This document shows, one piece after another, positions 38,794 to 47,991 of a DNA stretch of 64,000 nt. The number at the start of each line of letters is the position of its first letter. Within the stretch, counting starts at the first letter, position 1. The stretch covers positions 124,001-188,000 of the forward strand of contig NZ_FWXL01000005.1 in assembly GCF_900176395.1 (NCBI RefSeq). Reading direction: 5' to 3'. This DNA is from Novosphingobium sp. B1. Lineage in GTDB: Bacteria > Pseudomonadota > Alphaproteobacteria > Sphingomonadales > Sphingomonadaceae. The notes beneath the pieces are model-generated. The model did not search any database. It saw nothing but the letters and a program-made list of their open reading frames with translations, and was not told the DNA's origin. A program made the translations under genes and the position numbers.

Positions 38794-39732
38794 ATGCCTC
38801 TCGAAACACTGCCGGTGATCTCGCTTGATAGCGAGCCCGACGCCCTTGCCCGCGAACTGGGTGAATCCTTCCAGACCTTTGGCTTCGCCATGGTCCGCGA
38901 CCACGGCATCGATGCGCAACTGATTGCCCGCGCGTGGGAACTGACTGCAGCCTTCTTTGCGCTGCCAGCTGATGAAAAGCGCGCATACTTCCTTGAAGGC
39001 CTTGGCGGCGCGCGTGGCTACACCCCGTTCGGCACCGAAATCGCCAAGGGTGCAAAGCTTCACGATCTCAAGGAGTTCTGGCACGTCGGTCGCGATCTGC
39101 CAACAGATCATCCCCTGGCTGCGATGTCGATGTTTCCCAACGTCTGGCCTGAGCGGCCAGCCGGTTTCCGCGAAACCTTTGAAGCGCTCTATGCCGAATT
39201 CGATCGCGTCGGCGCCCGCATTCTCTCACGCATTGCCGTGTGGCTGGGGCTTGACGAGCGCTGGTTCGATCCAGCCATCGAAGATGGCAACTCGGTGATG
39301 CGCCTGCTGCACTATCCGCCGGTTCCCGATGCCGAATCAGGCGCGATCCGCGCCGGTGCGCATGAGGACATCAACCTGATCACGCTGCTCCTCGGAGCAG
39401 AAGAAGCAGGGCTGGAATTGCTGACCAAGCAAGGCGAATGGATTGGCGTGTCGCCTCCCGAGGGGGCGCTGGTGGTGAACATCGGCGACATGCTGCAGCG
39501 CCTGACCAACCACGTGCTGCCATCCACCACGCACCGCGTGCGCAACCCCGATGGCGAACGCGCGAAGTTCAGCCGCTATTCCATGCCCTTCTTCCTGCAT
39601 CTGCGCAGTGATTTCCCGTTCAGCACCCTGCCGCAGTGCGTGACGGCCGAAAATCCGGATCGCTACCCCATCTCGATCACGGCGGACGATTACCTGCAGG
39701 AGCGCCTGCGCGAGATCGGTCTCAAGAAATAA
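38794..39732 (+). CDS. Isopenicillin N synthase-family 2-oxoglutarate/Fe(II) oxygenase
   Basis: A 312-residue oxygenase. The iron ligands H-x-D and distal H appear in GAHEDINLITLLLG and TTHRVRNP; the co-substrate R-x-S is in AKFSRYSMPFFLH. The N-terminal non-haem dioxygenase region LPVISLDSEPDALARELGESF is typical. Bacterial members of this group have varied or unknown substrates, and nothing nearby suggests antibiotic synthesis. The ATG at 38794 fits the family start; a longer frame exists upstream but overlaps the divergent EVE gene. Confidence 0.88.
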   Translation: MPLETLPVISLDSEPDALARELGESFQTFGFAMVRDHGIDAQLIARAWELTAAFFALPADEKRAYFLEGLGGARGYTPFGTEIAKGAKLHDLKEFWHVGRDLPTDHPLAAMSMFPNVWPERPAGFRETFEALYAEFDRVGARILSRIAVWLGLDERWFDPAIEDGNSVMRLLHYPPVPDAESGAIRAGAHEDINLITLLLGAEEAGLELLTKQGEWIGVSPPEGALVVNIGDMLQRLTNHVLPSTTHRVRNPDGERAKFSRYSMPFFLHLRSDFPFSTLPQCVTAENPDRYPISITADDYLQERLREIGLKK

Positions 39733-39756
39733 CGCGATGCCGGAGCGGGCAGTTTA

Positions 39757-40464
39757 TCAATCTGCCTGCTCCAGCGGCATCACGTTGTACTTGCTCACCT
39801 CTTCCTGGTTCAGACAGTAGCGCGTCGAGGGATTTTCCTTGGTGGCCACCGCCTGCTGTCGATACATTACCTCGGTCAGCAACTTGCGGCTTATGCCCAT
39901 GCGGATCAGGAAGTCGTTGTCCTCGCTCGCCAGCAGGGCGCTGGCCTGCTCGATCTCGCCGATAAGCCGGGTTGTCTCCTCGGTACCCTCATCCACGGAA
40001 ATCTCGATCACGTCGCGATCCCCGGTGTGCGTGAACATGTGGACCATGAAGACGCCACCGGGCTCCACCAGACGGCGATCACCGCCCATGAAAACGAAGT
40101 TGCACGACGAAAAGCAGGTCCAGCCAGCCGGGATGCGGGTCAACATGCCGGGAAAGGAACGGATTACCTTTCCGGCCAGATTACCGGCCGTTGCGTCGCC
40201 CCCGCGCGACTTCAGCCAGATTTCCTCTATTCGCTCATCAGCTTCCAGCGCCGCCTTCAACCTGATCGGCAGCCGCGCGTCGATGATCCCATCGGCAATC
40301 AGAACGTGCTTTCCGCCCTTTTCAGCGGGCGTCAACGTCATCGCTTTGGCCATGCCCCAGTCGGGCTTCTCTGGGCAGGTGGGGTTGCGAGGATCCAGCG
40401 CCGCCGGATTGACGGCGCCAGTCGCTGCCACAATCGCCAGCACCAGAAGCAAACGACGCATCAT
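39757..40464 (-). CDS. Exported ClpP/crotonase-fold protein of unknown function
   Basis: A 235-residue protein with a signal peptide (RRLLLVLAIVAATGAVNPA). The body resembles periplasmic ClpP-class proteins (COG3904-like): IWLKSRGGDATAGNLAGKVIR, then GWTCFSSCNFVFMGGDRRLVEPGGVFMVH. The serine in CFSSCN is where a ClpP-type nucleophile would sit, but no full catalytic triad was confirmed. Its ATG overlaps the upstream gene's stop as ATGA, so the two are translationally coupled. The two paired Cys near the serine would form a disulfide in the periplasm (inference). Confidence 0.72.
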   Translation of the reverse strand: MMRRLLLVLAIVAATGAVNPAALDPRNPTCPEKPDWGMAKAMTLTPAEKGGKHVLIADGIIDARLPIRLKAALEADERIEEIWLKSRGGDATAGNLAGKVIRSFPGMLTRIPAGWTCFSSCNFVFMGGDRRLVEPGGVFMVHMFTHTGDRDVIEISVDEGTEETTRLIGEIEQASALLASEDNDFLIRMGISRKLLTEVMYRQQAVATKENPSTRYCLNQEEVSKYNVMPLEQAD

Positions 40465-41030
40465 GCTGCCAGCGTGTACCGCGCAGCACCCGGGGCGCGG
40501 CACATGCGCTTGCTGGCGGTCGTCTCCTCGCCATTGACGATGATCACGTCGGTCACGGTGATGCATTCTCGTGGTCCTGCTGCGGCAGATGCCGACTCGG
40601 TATTGCGCGCTGTAACAGTGGAAGTGCCGGACACGTTTTCACGCGTATTCGAAGTCCAGGAAGCCGTGCTGCCCACCGCGTCACTGCGCGTCGCTTGCAC
40701 CGTGGCTTCTGCGGCCTGCTTCTGCTCCTCAGGGTCAAGCCGACATGCGATGGCATTGGTGAGCGTGTCGGCAAACTCGGCCGACGGAATGAATCGCGAC
40801 ACGCCAGAGGCGCTGGCGGCGCGGTTTATACGCTGCCCCAGGAAATCGCCTAGAATTGCCGAGCCGGCATCCTTCGTCTTGCCCTTGGGACAGCCATCGG
40901 TTCGCGGCTTTGCCCCACTGGGGATAGATGGCAGGCTGAACCCGCCAAATTGCGCAGCAGCCTGGCTTGATACGAGGCTCAGGGATGCAGCAAGAACACA
41001 AGAGGCAGCAAGGCGGCGCACGAAACGCAT
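40461..41030 (-). CDS. Exported protein of unknown function
   Basis: A 189-residue protein with a signal peptide (LAASCVLAASLSLVSSQAAAQ). After a Gly/Pro/Ser-rich linker (FGGFSLPSIPSGAKPR) comes a domain with CPKGKTKDAGSAILGDFLGQRINRAA and a Thr/Ser-rich C-terminal half that ends PGAARYTLAA. No family recognised. The ATG at 41030 has GGA 9 nt upstream; an ATG three codons earlier (41039) abuts that GGA and is less likely. It is coupled by ATGA to the downstream ClpP-fold gene, suggesting the two act together. Confidence 0.7.
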   Translation of the reverse strand: MRFVRRLAASCVLAASLSLVSSQAAAQFGGFSLPSIPSGAKPRTDGCPKGKTKDAGSAILGDFLGQRINRAASASGVSRFIPSAEFADTLTNAIACRLDPEEQKQAAEATVQATRSDAVGSTASWTSNTRENVSGTSTVTARNTESASAAAGPRECITVTDVIIVNGEETTASKRMCRAPGAARYTLAA

Positions 41031-41145
41031 GGCGGACATTCCGATCTGATCAGATGTTTGCGCGGCCCTTATCGCATGCAGGCTACTTCGCCTGTGACGT
41101 CCGTCAATCGGTGCAGCGACGAAAGGTGCCCAATGGCGTGCAGAA

Positions 41146-41173
41146 ATGAAAAAGCCGCCCGGAGGCGGCTTTC
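41146..41173 (-). terminator. Rho-independent terminator after tRNA-Ala
   Basis: On the minus strand AGCCGCC and GGCGGCT pair across a 4-nt loop and are followed by TTTTTC. It lies 9 bp past the tRNA-Ala 3' end. Confidence 0.88.
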
Positions 41174-41181
41174 TTGAGGAA

Positions 41182-41257
41182 TGGTGGAGCCTAGCGGGAT
41201 CGAACCGCTGACCTCCTGCATGCCATGCAGGCGCTCTCCCAGCTGAGCTAAGGCCCC
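41182..41257 (-). tRNA. tRNA-Ala (anticodon GGC)
   Basis: 76-nt cloverleaf on the minus strand including an encoded CCA end. Acceptor GGGGCCT pairs with AGGCTCC (one G-T pair). The D-arm is GCTC/GAGC. Anticodon stem CCTGC/GCAGG encloses ATGGCAT with anticodon GGC. The T-arm is AGCGG-TTCGATC-CCGCT. It reads GCC/GCU codons and is followed closely by a strong terminator. Confidence 0.96.
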
Positions 41258-41423
41258 ATTTTCCATTCGAACCTGCCGCTGGAGGCAGGTCGTTCCGGCG
41301 GTGTCTCTCGCCGGGAGCCGCGCCTCTAAGGGAGGTTGTTGCGACTGGCAAGACGAAAAAATCCGTCTCCGGAAAATTTTTGGGGCCGGTCCGTAAACCG
41401 GCCCCGATTGCCGAGCCGATGGC

Positions 41424-41741
41424 TCAGACTTCGTCGTCCTCGCCGTCGTGACCGGCAACGCCAAGATCGTCGTCGCCGCCCAGATCGACGTCGTTGTCCG
41501 GCGAATCGCCGTCCTCATCGATATCCAGATCCTCGTCGGCCAGATCGACGTCCGGAGCGACGTCGGCCTTCTCCTTCTGGATCTCCTCATAGGGGATCGG
41601 CTGCTTGGACTTGAGCACCGGGTCCGGATGCCAGGCATACTTGCACTCGACGCATGTGACCGGGTCGGCATTGCCCAGATCGTAGAAGCGGGTGCCACAC
41701 TTCGGACAGCTATGCTTGGCGCCCCATTCCGGCTTGACCAT
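41424..41741 (-). CDS. TIGR02300-type zinc-ribbon protein
   Basis: A 105-residue protein. The N-terminal zinc ribbon has CPKCGTRFYDLG and CVECKYAW (two CxxC knuckles), the signature of the TIGR02300 alphaproteobacterial family. The C-terminal half is extremely acidic (runs of Asp/Glu) and probably disordered. Function unknown. It is divergent from aroA across 173 bp, the usual neighbourhood for this family as I recall it, which supports the call. Confidence 0.9.
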   Translation of the reverse strand: MVKPEWGAKHSCPKCGTRFYDLGNADPVTCVECKYAWHPDPVLKSKQPIPYEEIQKEKADVAPDVDLADEDLDIDEDGDSPDNDVDLGGDDDLGVAGHDGEDDEV

Positions 41742-41914
41742 GAAACTTCCTCAAGACTGGCCCGGCATGACAGGAAGATCGCCGGGCGGAGAAACTGCAC
41801 ACTTGATGGGTCCGCAGTTGCGCGGAATCAAGAGAGCGCGCGCCTTGCCATAGCGGCGCGCTGCTGTCAAAAGCCGCGCGCCCTTACCCGCCCCCCCTCC
41901 GAAAGTCGCTTGCC

Positions 41915-43261
41915 GTGTCCTCCCACGATCCAGCCCAAATGCGCCCTCGTCGATTCACTGCCAATGGCCCGCTGAAGGGCCGCATCCGCGTTCCCGGCGA
42001 CAAGTCGATCAGCCACCGCTCGATCATGCTCGGCGCGCTGGCTGTGGGCGAAACACGGGTGACCGGACTGCTCGAGGGCGAGGATGTTCTTTCCACCGCT
42101 GCCGCCATGCGCGCGATGGGCGCGACGATCGAGCGTGACGGCGAGGGCACCTGGCACGTCCATGGTGTCGGCGTTGGCGGGCTCCTGCAGCCACAACAGG
42201 CGCTCGACATGGGCAACTCGGGCACCTCGACACGGCTGTTGATGGGTCTGGTCGCCAGTCACCCGATTACCGCGACCTTCGTCGGCGATGCCTCGCTGTC
42301 GAAGCGCCCGATGGGCCGCGTGATCGATCCGCTCTCGACCATGGGCGCCGAATTTACCGCCAGCCCCGGCGGCCGCCTGCCTCTTACGCTGCGTGGCATT
42401 TCTCCTGCAGTGCCGATCGAATACCGCCTCCCAGTCGCCTCGGCGCAGGTCAAGAGCGCTATCCTGCTGGCAGGCCTCAACACGCCGGGCATCACCACGG
42501 TGATCGAACCGATCCCCACTCGCGACCACTCCGAGCGCATGCTTCGCGGTTTTGGCGCCGAGTTGACCGTGGACGTCGCCGATGACGGTGCCCGCATAAT
42601 CAAGGTGCGCGGCGAGGCAGAGTTCAAACCGCAGGACATCGTCGTGCCCGGCGATCCCTCGTCTGCTGCCTTCTTCGTCGTCGCTGCGCTGTTGGTCGAG
42701 GGCTCGGACCTCGTGGTCGAGAACGTCGGCCTCAACCCCACCCGTGCGGCGCTGTTCGACGTCTTGCGCCTGATGGGCGGCAGCATCGAGGAACTGGACC
42801 GTCGCGAAGTTGGCGGTGAACCCGTGGCCGACCTGCGTGTGCGCCATTCGCTGCTCACCGGCATCGACGTCGATCCCGCTGTGGTGCCGAGCATGGTCGA
42901 CGAATTCCCGATCCTGTTCGTCGCCGCCGCGCTCGCCAAGGGCCGCACAGTCACCACCGGGCTCGAGGAACTGCGCGTCAAGGAAAGCGACCGCATCAGC
43001 GCGATGCGCGCCGCGCTGGAACTGGCCGGAGCCACCGTCACCGAAACCGAGGACGGGTTGATCATCGACGGCACAGGCGGCGATCCGCTTCCGGGCACGG
43101 CGGAAGGCGCGAGCGTCGTCACCCATCTCGATCACCGCATTGCCATGTCGATGGCCATCGCAGGTATCGCCAGCAAGCGCGGCGTCGAGGTCGATGACAC
43201 CCGCCCCATCGCCACCAGCTTCCCGGTCTTCGAGAGCCTGCTCGAGGGCGCGACGCGTTGA
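41915..43261 (+). CDS. aroA: 3-phosphoshikimate 1-carboxyvinyltransferase (EPSP synthase)
   Basis: A 448-residue enzyme of the shikimate pathway. It joins PEP and shikimate 3-phosphate. Conserved blocks: [15 protein letters not shown] near the N-terminus, [29 protein letters not shown], and [12 protein letters not shown] near the C-terminus. Length is standard. A GTG start at 41915 is favoured; an ATG eight codons later has no ribosome site. It heads a tight cluster: its stop overlaps the start of the next small gene (TTGA). Confidence 0.95.
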   Translation: MSSHDPAQMRPRRFTANGPLKGRIRVPGDKSISHRSIMLGALAVGETRVTGLLEGEDVLSTAAAMRAMGATIERDGEGTWHVHGVGVGGLLQPQQALDMGNSGTSTRLLMGLVASHPITATFVGDASLSKRPMGRVIDPLSTMGAEFTASPGGRLPLTLRGISPAVPIEYRLPVASAQVKSAILLAGLNTPGITTVIEPIPTRDHSERMLRGFGAELTVDVADDGARIIKVRGEAEFKPQDIVVPGDPSSAAFFVVAALLVEGSDLVVENVGLNPTRAALFDVLRLMGGSIEELDRREVGGEPVADLRVRHSLLTGIDVDPAVVPSMVDEFPILFVAAALAKGRTVTTGLEELRVKESDRISAMRAALELAGATVTETEDGLIIDGTGGDPLPGTAEGASVVTHLDHRIAMSMAIAGIASKRGVEVDDTRPIATSFPVFESLLEGATR

Positions 43262-43515
43262 CCAGCCACGATCTGGCCAACCTCGTCGGCTTCTGCGGCA
43301 CCGCCTGCATCATCTTCGCCTATGGCTACGCCACCCGGCAAGACCGCCCCAACCCCTTCGTCCAGCACGGCGTGAATCTGCTCGGCGCTGCATTGCTGAC
43401 AATCTCGTTGCTGTTCAACATGAATCCCGCCTCGTTCGTGCTGGAGTTCTTCTGGGCGGCAATTGCGATATGGGGGCTGGTCAAGGCCTTCCGAAACCGG
43501 AGTAATCCCAAGTGA
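43258..43515 (+). CDS. Small membrane protein, CBU_0592-like
   Basis: 85 residues with three hydrophobic segments (LVGFCGTACIIFAYGYA, LLGAALLTISLLFNM and FVLEFFWAAIAIWGLV). This is the layout of the CBU_0592 small membrane protein family. Start codon is TTG at 43258, overlapping the aroA stop, with no alternative upstream start. Its own stop overlaps the GTG of cmk (GTGA). It is therefore embedded in the aroA-cmk-rpsA operon by double translational coupling. Function unknown. Confidence 0.75.
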   Translation: MTSHDLANLVGFCGTACIIFAYGYATRQDRPNPFVQHGVNLLGAALLTISLLFNMNPASFVLEFFWAAIAIWGLVKAFRNRSNPK

Positions 43516-44141
43516 TCATCGCCGTCGACGGACCGACAGCTTCGGGCAAGGGCACCATCGCAAAGGCACTGGCAGTGCATTACGGTCTGCCCCACCTCGA
43601 CACTGGCCTGCTCTATCGCGCCGTGGGGCGGCAAGTGTTCTTGAGCGGCGGTAACCCGGACGATCCCGAAGCAGCACTCGCCGCATGCGCCTTTCCGGAA
43701 AGCCTGCTGGCTGACCCCGAACTGCGCAGCGAAGAAACTGGCGGTTACGCCAGCCGCGTCTCGATCCATCCTGCCGTCCGCGCCGCACTCCTTCAGCGCC
43801 AGCAGGCGTTCGCCAGCCAACCCGGCGGTGCAGTGCTCGACGGCCGCGACATCGCCACCGTCATCGCCCCCCACGCCGACGCCAAGCTCTTCGTCACCGC
43901 CAGCGTAAGTGCCCGCGCCATGCGCCGCTGGGTGGAAATGAAGCAGCTTGGCAAGGACGTTGAGCGCGCCGAAATCGAAACCGACCTCGAAGCCCGCGAT
44001 GAGCGCGATCGCAACCGTGCCGAAGCGCCGCTGCGGCAGGCCGAAGGTGCTGCATTGCTGGATACGTCGACCCTGACCAAGGAAATGGCCGTGGCGACCG
44101 CGATTGCGCTGGTTGAGAAGCAATTGTCAAAGCTGTCATAG
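43512..44141 (+). CDS. cmk: Cytidylate kinase
   Basis: A 209-residue nucleoside monophosphate kinase that converts CMP/dCMP to the diphosphates. P-loop GPTASGKGTIAKAL is at residues about 7-20. Further signatures are HLDTGLLYRAVG, VLDGRDIATVIAPHADAKLFV and the lid region ERDRNRAEAPLRQAEGA. The GTG start overlaps the preceding stop. A short GGGCG-ACAG-CGCCC hairpin followed by ATTTTCC begins at the stop codon and may attenuate read-through toward rpsA. Confidence 0.95.
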   Translation: MIIAVDGPTASGKGTIAKALAVHYGLPHLDTGLLYRAVGRQVFLSGGNPDDPEAALAACAFPESLLADPELRSEETGGYASRVSIHPAVRAALLQRQQAFASQPGGAVLDGRDIATVIAPHADAKLFVTASVSARAMRRWVEMKQLGKDVERAEIETDLEARDERDRNRAEAPLRQAEGAALLDTSTLTKEMAVATAIALVEKQLSKLS

Positions 44142-44162
44142 GGCGACAGCGCCCATTTTCCT
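44141..44162 (+). terminator. Weak terminator-like hairpin after cmk
   Basis: GGGCG and CGCCC pair across ACAG right at the cmk stop codon, followed by ATTTTCCTTGCTTTTC. The stem is only 5 bp, so partial termination or none is possible. Confidence 0.4.
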
Positions 44163-44305
44163 TGCTTTTCATAGGCCATGCGCCTAAGCGCCGCCCGTCC
44201 GTGAAGGCTCTTGGCCAAACGGATGCCTTCGGCAGCATTCGGCTTCGGGGGCGGTTCGGCCCTTTTTGGCCCACGGCCCGCATGGGGCGGTACGTGGAGG
44301 AAAGA

Positions 44306-44326
44306 CCGGCGGAAACAACCGCCTGG
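44306..44326 (+). promoter_or_regulatory. Hairpin in the rpsA 5' leader
   Basis: CCGGCGG pairs with CCGCC-T-GG around AAACAA, about 30 nt upstream of the rpsA start codon, within a 216-bp leader. S1 represses its own translation in enterobacteria through leader structure, so this could be related. That is inference only. Confidence 0.3.
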
Positions 44327-44357
44327 CCGGAATACTTTGAAACAGGAAGCTTGGATA

Positions 44358-46064
44358 ATGGCTACCAACCCGTCGCGCGACGATTTCGCCGCGCTGCTTG
44401 ACGAATCGCTTGGCGGAGCCGCCAACGGTGGCTTTGAAGGCCGCGTCGTCAAGGGCACCATCACCGCCATCGAAAACGACAAGGCCGTCATCGACGTGGG
44501 CCTGAAGAGCGAGGGCCGCGTTGCCCTGCGCGAATTCGCTGCCCCCGGCCAGGCGCACGGACTCAAGGTCGGCGACGAAGTCGAAGTCTATGTCGACCGC
44601 GTCGAGAACGCCGACGGCGAAGCAATGCTCAGCCGCGACCGCGCCCGCCGCGAAGCCGCATGGGACAAGCTCGAGAATGAATTCGGCGAAGGCAAGCGCG
44701 TTGAAGGCGTAATCTTCGGCCGCGTGAAGGGCGGCTTCACCGTCGACCTCGACGGCGCCGTTGCCTTCCTCCCCGGCTCGCAGGTAGACATCCGCCCGGT
44801 CCGCGACGTGACCCCGCTGATGGACATGCCGCAGCCGTTCCAGATCCTCAAGATGGACCGCCGCCGCGGCAACATCGTCGTTTCGCGCCGTGCGGTACTG
44901 GAAGAAACCCGCGCCGAACAGCGCTCGGGCCTGATCCAGAACCTCAAGGAAGGCCAGATCATCGACGGCGTCGTCAAGAACATCACCGACTACGGTGCGT
45001 TCGTGGACCTCGGCGGCATCGACGGCCTGCTGCATGTCACCGACATGAGCTACAAGCGCGTCAACCACCCGTCGGAAGTCATCGCCATCGGCGATACCGT
45101 CAAGGTGCAGATCATCCGCATCAACCAGGATACGCAGCGCATCAGCCTTGGCATGAAGCAGCTTGAAAGCGATCCGTGGGATGGCGTCGCCGCCAAGTAC
45201 CCGGTCGGCGCGAAGCTGCACGGCACTGTCACCAACATCACCGAATACGGTGCGTTCGTGGAACTCGAAGCCGGCATCGAAGGCCTCGTCCACGTTTCGG
45301 AAATGTCCTGGACCAAGAAGAACGTCCACCCCGGCAAGATCGTCTCGACCTCGCAGGAAGTCGACGTGCTGGTTCTGGAAGTCGACAGCGACAAGCGCCG
45401 CATCAGCCTCGGCCTCAAGCAGGCCCAGCAGAACCCGTGGGAAGCTTTTGCAGAAAAGCACCCGGTCGGTTCGACCGTGGAAGGCGAAGTCAAGAACGCG
45501 ACCGAATTCGGCCTGTTCATTGGCCTCGATGGCGACGTCGACGGCATGGTCCACATGTCGGACATCGCATGGGGCATCTCGGGCGAAGACGCGCTGGCTC
45601 TGCACCGCAAGGGCGAGCAGGTTTCGGCCGTGGTTCTCGACGTCGATGTCGAGAAGGAACGCATCAGCCTCGGCATGAAGCAGCTTGAAAAGGGCGCTCC
45701 GGCTGCTGGTGGCGTTTCGGCTGCTGGCGCTGGCTCGCTGCGTCGCGGCGAAGTCGTCACCGTCACCGTGCTCGAAGTCCGTGATGGCGGTCTCGAAGTG
45801 CAGGCTGGCGAAGACGGCGCAACCGGCTTCATCAAGCGCTCCGACCTCGGCCGCGACCGCGACGAACAGCGTCCGGACCGCTTCCAGGTCGGCCAGAAGC
45901 TCGACGCCATGGTTACCGGTTTCGATCGTTCGAAGAAGCCGAACTTCTCGGTCAAGGCCCGTCAGCTGGCCGAAGAGAAGGAAGCCGTGGAACAGTACGG
46001 CTCGTCGGATGCCGGCGCTTCGCTGGGCGACATCCTCGGCGCCGCTCTGAAGGCGAAGCAGTAA
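44358..46064 (+). CDS. rpsA: 30S ribosomal protein S1
   Basis: A 568-residue RNA-binding ribosomal protein with six S1 (OB-fold) repeats. Conserved cores recur: AVIDVGLKSEGRVALREF, GGFTVDLDGAVAFLPGSQVD, DYGAFVDLGGIDGLLHVTDMS, EYGAFVELEAGIEGLVHVSEMS, EFGLFIGLDGDVDGMVHMSDIA, and a divergent last repeat (VQAGEDGATGFIKRSDLG). It helps mRNA bind the 30S subunit. The ATG at 44358 fits the family start. It is the last gene of the aroA-cmk-rpsA cluster and is followed by a strong terminator. Confidence 0.97.
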   Translation: MATNPSRDDFAALLDESLGGAANGGFEGRVVKGTITAIENDKAVIDVGLKSEGRVALREFAAPGQAHGLKVGDEVEVYVDRVENADGEAMLSRDRARREAAWDKLENEFGEGKRVEGVIFGRVKGGFTVDLDGAVAFLPGSQVDIRPVRDVTPLMDMPQPFQILKMDRRRGNIVVSRRAVLEETRAEQRSGLIQNLKEGQIIDGVVKNITDYGAFVDLGGIDGLLHVTDMSYKRVNHPSEVIAIGDTVKVQIIRINQDTQRISLGMKQLESDPWDGVAAKYPVGAKLHGTVTNITEYGAFVELEAGIEGLVHVSEMSWTKKNVHPGKIVSTSQEVDVLVLEVDSDKRRISLGLKQAQQNPWEAFAEKHPVGSTVEGEVKNATEFGLFIGLDGDVDGMVHMSDIAWGISGEDALALHRKGEQVSAVVLDVDVEKERISLGMKQLEKGAPAAGGVSAAGAGSLRRGEVVTVTVLEVRDGGLEVQAGEDGATGFIKRSDLGRDRDEQRPDRFQVGQKLDAMVTGFDRSKKPNFSVKARQLAEEKEAVEQYGSSDAGASLGDILGAALKAKQ

Positions 46065-46093
46065 GCTTCACCGCCTTCTGGCTACGAAAAGCA

Positions 46094-46130
46094 AGGCCCG
46101 TCCGGAGAAATCCGGGCGGGCTTTTGCTTT
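46094..46130 (+). terminator. Rho-independent terminator after rpsA
   Basis: GCCCGTCCGG and CCGGGCGGGC form a 10-bp stem (one T-G pair) around AGAAAT, followed by TTTTGCTTT, about 30 bp past the rpsA stop. Confidence 0.92.
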
Positions 46131-46158
46131 GTCCGGAAGGCGGCGCTAAGCTTGCCTC

Positions 46159-46923
46159 ATGACGCTACAGATCCACCAGTTCCCCTGCCTGTCCGACAAC
46201 TACGGTTTCCTCGTCCACGATCCGGAAAGCGGCGAAACCGCCTGCATCGACACGCCTGATGCAGAGACTTACCTTCGCGAGGCCGATGTGAAGGGCTGGC
46301 GCATCACCCAGATCTGGAACACGCACTGGCATCCCGACCATGCTGGCGGGAACGAGGCGATCAAGGCCGCCACCGGCTGCACCGTTATCGCGCCGGAGGA
46401 CGATGCCGGAAAGATCGCCGCCGTGGACCGCACCGTGAGCCAAGGCGATACCGTACAACTTGGCAGCTTTACGGCCTCAGTAATTGACGTCGGCGGCCAC
46501 ACCATGGGCCACTGCGCCTATCACCTGCCCGCCGCGTCAGTGGCCTTTGTCGGCGACGCGCTGTTCCCGCTGGGCTGCGGCCGCATGTTCGAAGGCACCC
46601 CGCCCCAATTCTGGGCCAGCCTCTCGCGGCTCAAATCCCTACCGCCGGAAACGACGCTCTACAGTGCGCATGAGTACACGCAGTCCAACGCTCGATTCGC
46701 TCTCTTCGCCGATCCGGACAACGCAGCGCTGGCTGCCTATGCCCGTGGCGTGGAAGAGAAGCGCGCGCGCGGCGAGTGGACCGTGCCGACCACCCTTGCC
46801 GCCGAACTGGCCGCCAACCCCTTCCTGCGCGCCGACGACGCCGACCTGGCCGAGCGCTGGGGCGGGACGTCGCCTGCAGAGACGTTTGCAGCCCTGCGCA
46901 AGGCCAAGGACACTTTCCGCTGA
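46159..46923 (+). CDS. gloB: Hydroxyacylglutathione hydrolase (glyoxalase II)
   Basis: A 254-residue metallo-beta-lactamase-fold hydrolase that releases lactate from S-lactoylglutathione in methylglyoxal detoxification. The metal motif THWHPDHAGG is at about residues 55-64. GHTMGHCAYH, FVGDALFPLGCGRMFEGTP and YSAHEYTQSNARFA are glyoxalase II signatures that separate it from other family members. Its C-terminal helical domain is of normal length. Likely a single-gene unit between the rpsA terminator and the LacI-type regulator. Confidence 0.94.
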   Translation: MTLQIHQFPCLSDNYGFLVHDPESGETACIDTPDAETYLREADVKGWRITQIWNTHWHPDHAGGNEAIKAATGCTVIAPEDDAGKIAAVDRTVSQGDTVQLGSFTASVIDVGGHTMGHCAYHLPAASVAFVGDALFPLGCGRMFEGTPPQFWASLSRLKSLPPETTLYSAHEYTQSNARFALFADPDNAALAAYARGVEEKRARGEWTVPTTLAAELAANPFLRADDADLAERWGGTSPAETFAALRKAKDTFR

Positions 46924-46962
46924 CGCCGATCATGCTAAAGCGACAGTTGACTTGGGGGTAGC

Positions 46963-47991
46963 ATGGCCGGCGAGAGAAAGATCATCCGCGTAACGTCGTT
47001 CGACGTGGCCGAAGCGGCGGGCGTCAGCCAGTCGACCGTCAGCCGCGCCCTTGCCGGTGACACATCGATCAGCGAACCCACCCGCCAGCGCGTGATGGAA
47101 GCCGCCCGCCGCCTGAACTACCAGGTGGACGAAAACGCCGCCCGCTTGCGCCGTGGCCGCACCGGCACGCTCGCCGTCGTGATGATCTGTCGGGAGGCGC
47201 AGGACCGCAAGGACATCAACCCCTTCTACTTCTCGCTGCTCGGCTCCACTTGCGCCGCCGCCTCGGCCAAGGGCTACGAAACCCTTGTCTCGTTCCAGGA
47301 TGCACCAGAGAACTTCTGGGGCCACTTCCAGGAGCGCCGCAAGGCCGACGGCATGATCGTGATCGGAACCACGACCAACACCAAGGCGTGGGACTACTTC
47401 CGCGACATGCCGGATGGCACGCACTGGACCTGCTGGGGTTCTCCAGACAACGACATGCCGTGGGTGCGCAGTGACAACCTCTCGGGCGCAACGCTGGCCA
47501 CCCGCCACCTGCTGGTGCGCGGCTACCGCCAGATCGTCTGCATCGGCTCGGCCACTTCACCCCAGCGCCAGTTTCAGGAACGCTACGAAGGTTACGCCGA
47601 AGCGATGCGTTCAGCCGGCCTTGAACCTGTCCTGCAACAAGTTGAAAGCGGCCTCGCCCGCGAAGAACAGGGCCGCCGGGCCGCAATCGCCCTGGTCGAG
47701 AGCGGAACCCCGTTCGACGCGATCTTCGCCGTCTGCGACGACATGGCTCTTGGCGCCCTCAAGGAACTGACGGCGCGCGGGCTTTCGGTCCCGGACAAGG
47801 TTGGCATCATCGGGTTCGACGGTATCCGAGCCGGTGCCTGGTCTACCCCACCCCTGACCTCGATCGAACCTGACTTCCAGATGGCCGGCACCTTGCTGGT
47901 TGAACAGCTTCTGGCGAAGATCAACGGGACGGAAGGCTCAGGCCGACGCGTGCCGGTGAAACTGGTGATCCGGGGATCGACCCGACCCTAG
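46963..47991 (+). CDS. LacI-family transcriptional regulator
   Basis: A 342-residue regulator. The N-terminal helix-turn-helix is at about residues 10-60 (FDVAEAAGVSQSTVSRALAG followed by hinge helix DENAARLRRG). A periplasmic-binding-like effector domain follows, containing ATRHLLVRGYRQIVCIG and the FAVCDDMALGALKELTARG / IGFDGIRAGAW blocks. Family members usually sense sugars. No sugar-use genes lie beside it, so target and effector are unknown. It overlaps the convergent methyltransferase gene by 4 bp. Confidence 0.9.
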   Translation: MAGERKIIRVTSFDVAEAAGVSQSTVSRALAGDTSISEPTRQRVMEAARRLNYQVDENAARLRRGRTGTLAVVMICREAQDRKDINPFYFSLLGSTCAAASAKGYETLVSFQDAPENFWGHFQERRKADGMIVIGTTTNTKAWDYFRDMPDGTHWTCWGSPDNDMPWVRSDNLSGATLATRHLLVRGYRQIVCIGSATSPQRQFQERYEGYAEAMRSAGLEPVLQQVESGLAREEQGRRAAIALVESGTPFDAIFAVCDDMALGALKELTARGLSVPDKVGIIGFDGIRAGAWSTPPLTSIEPDFQMAGTLLVEQLLAKINGTEGSGRRVPVKLVIRGSTRP

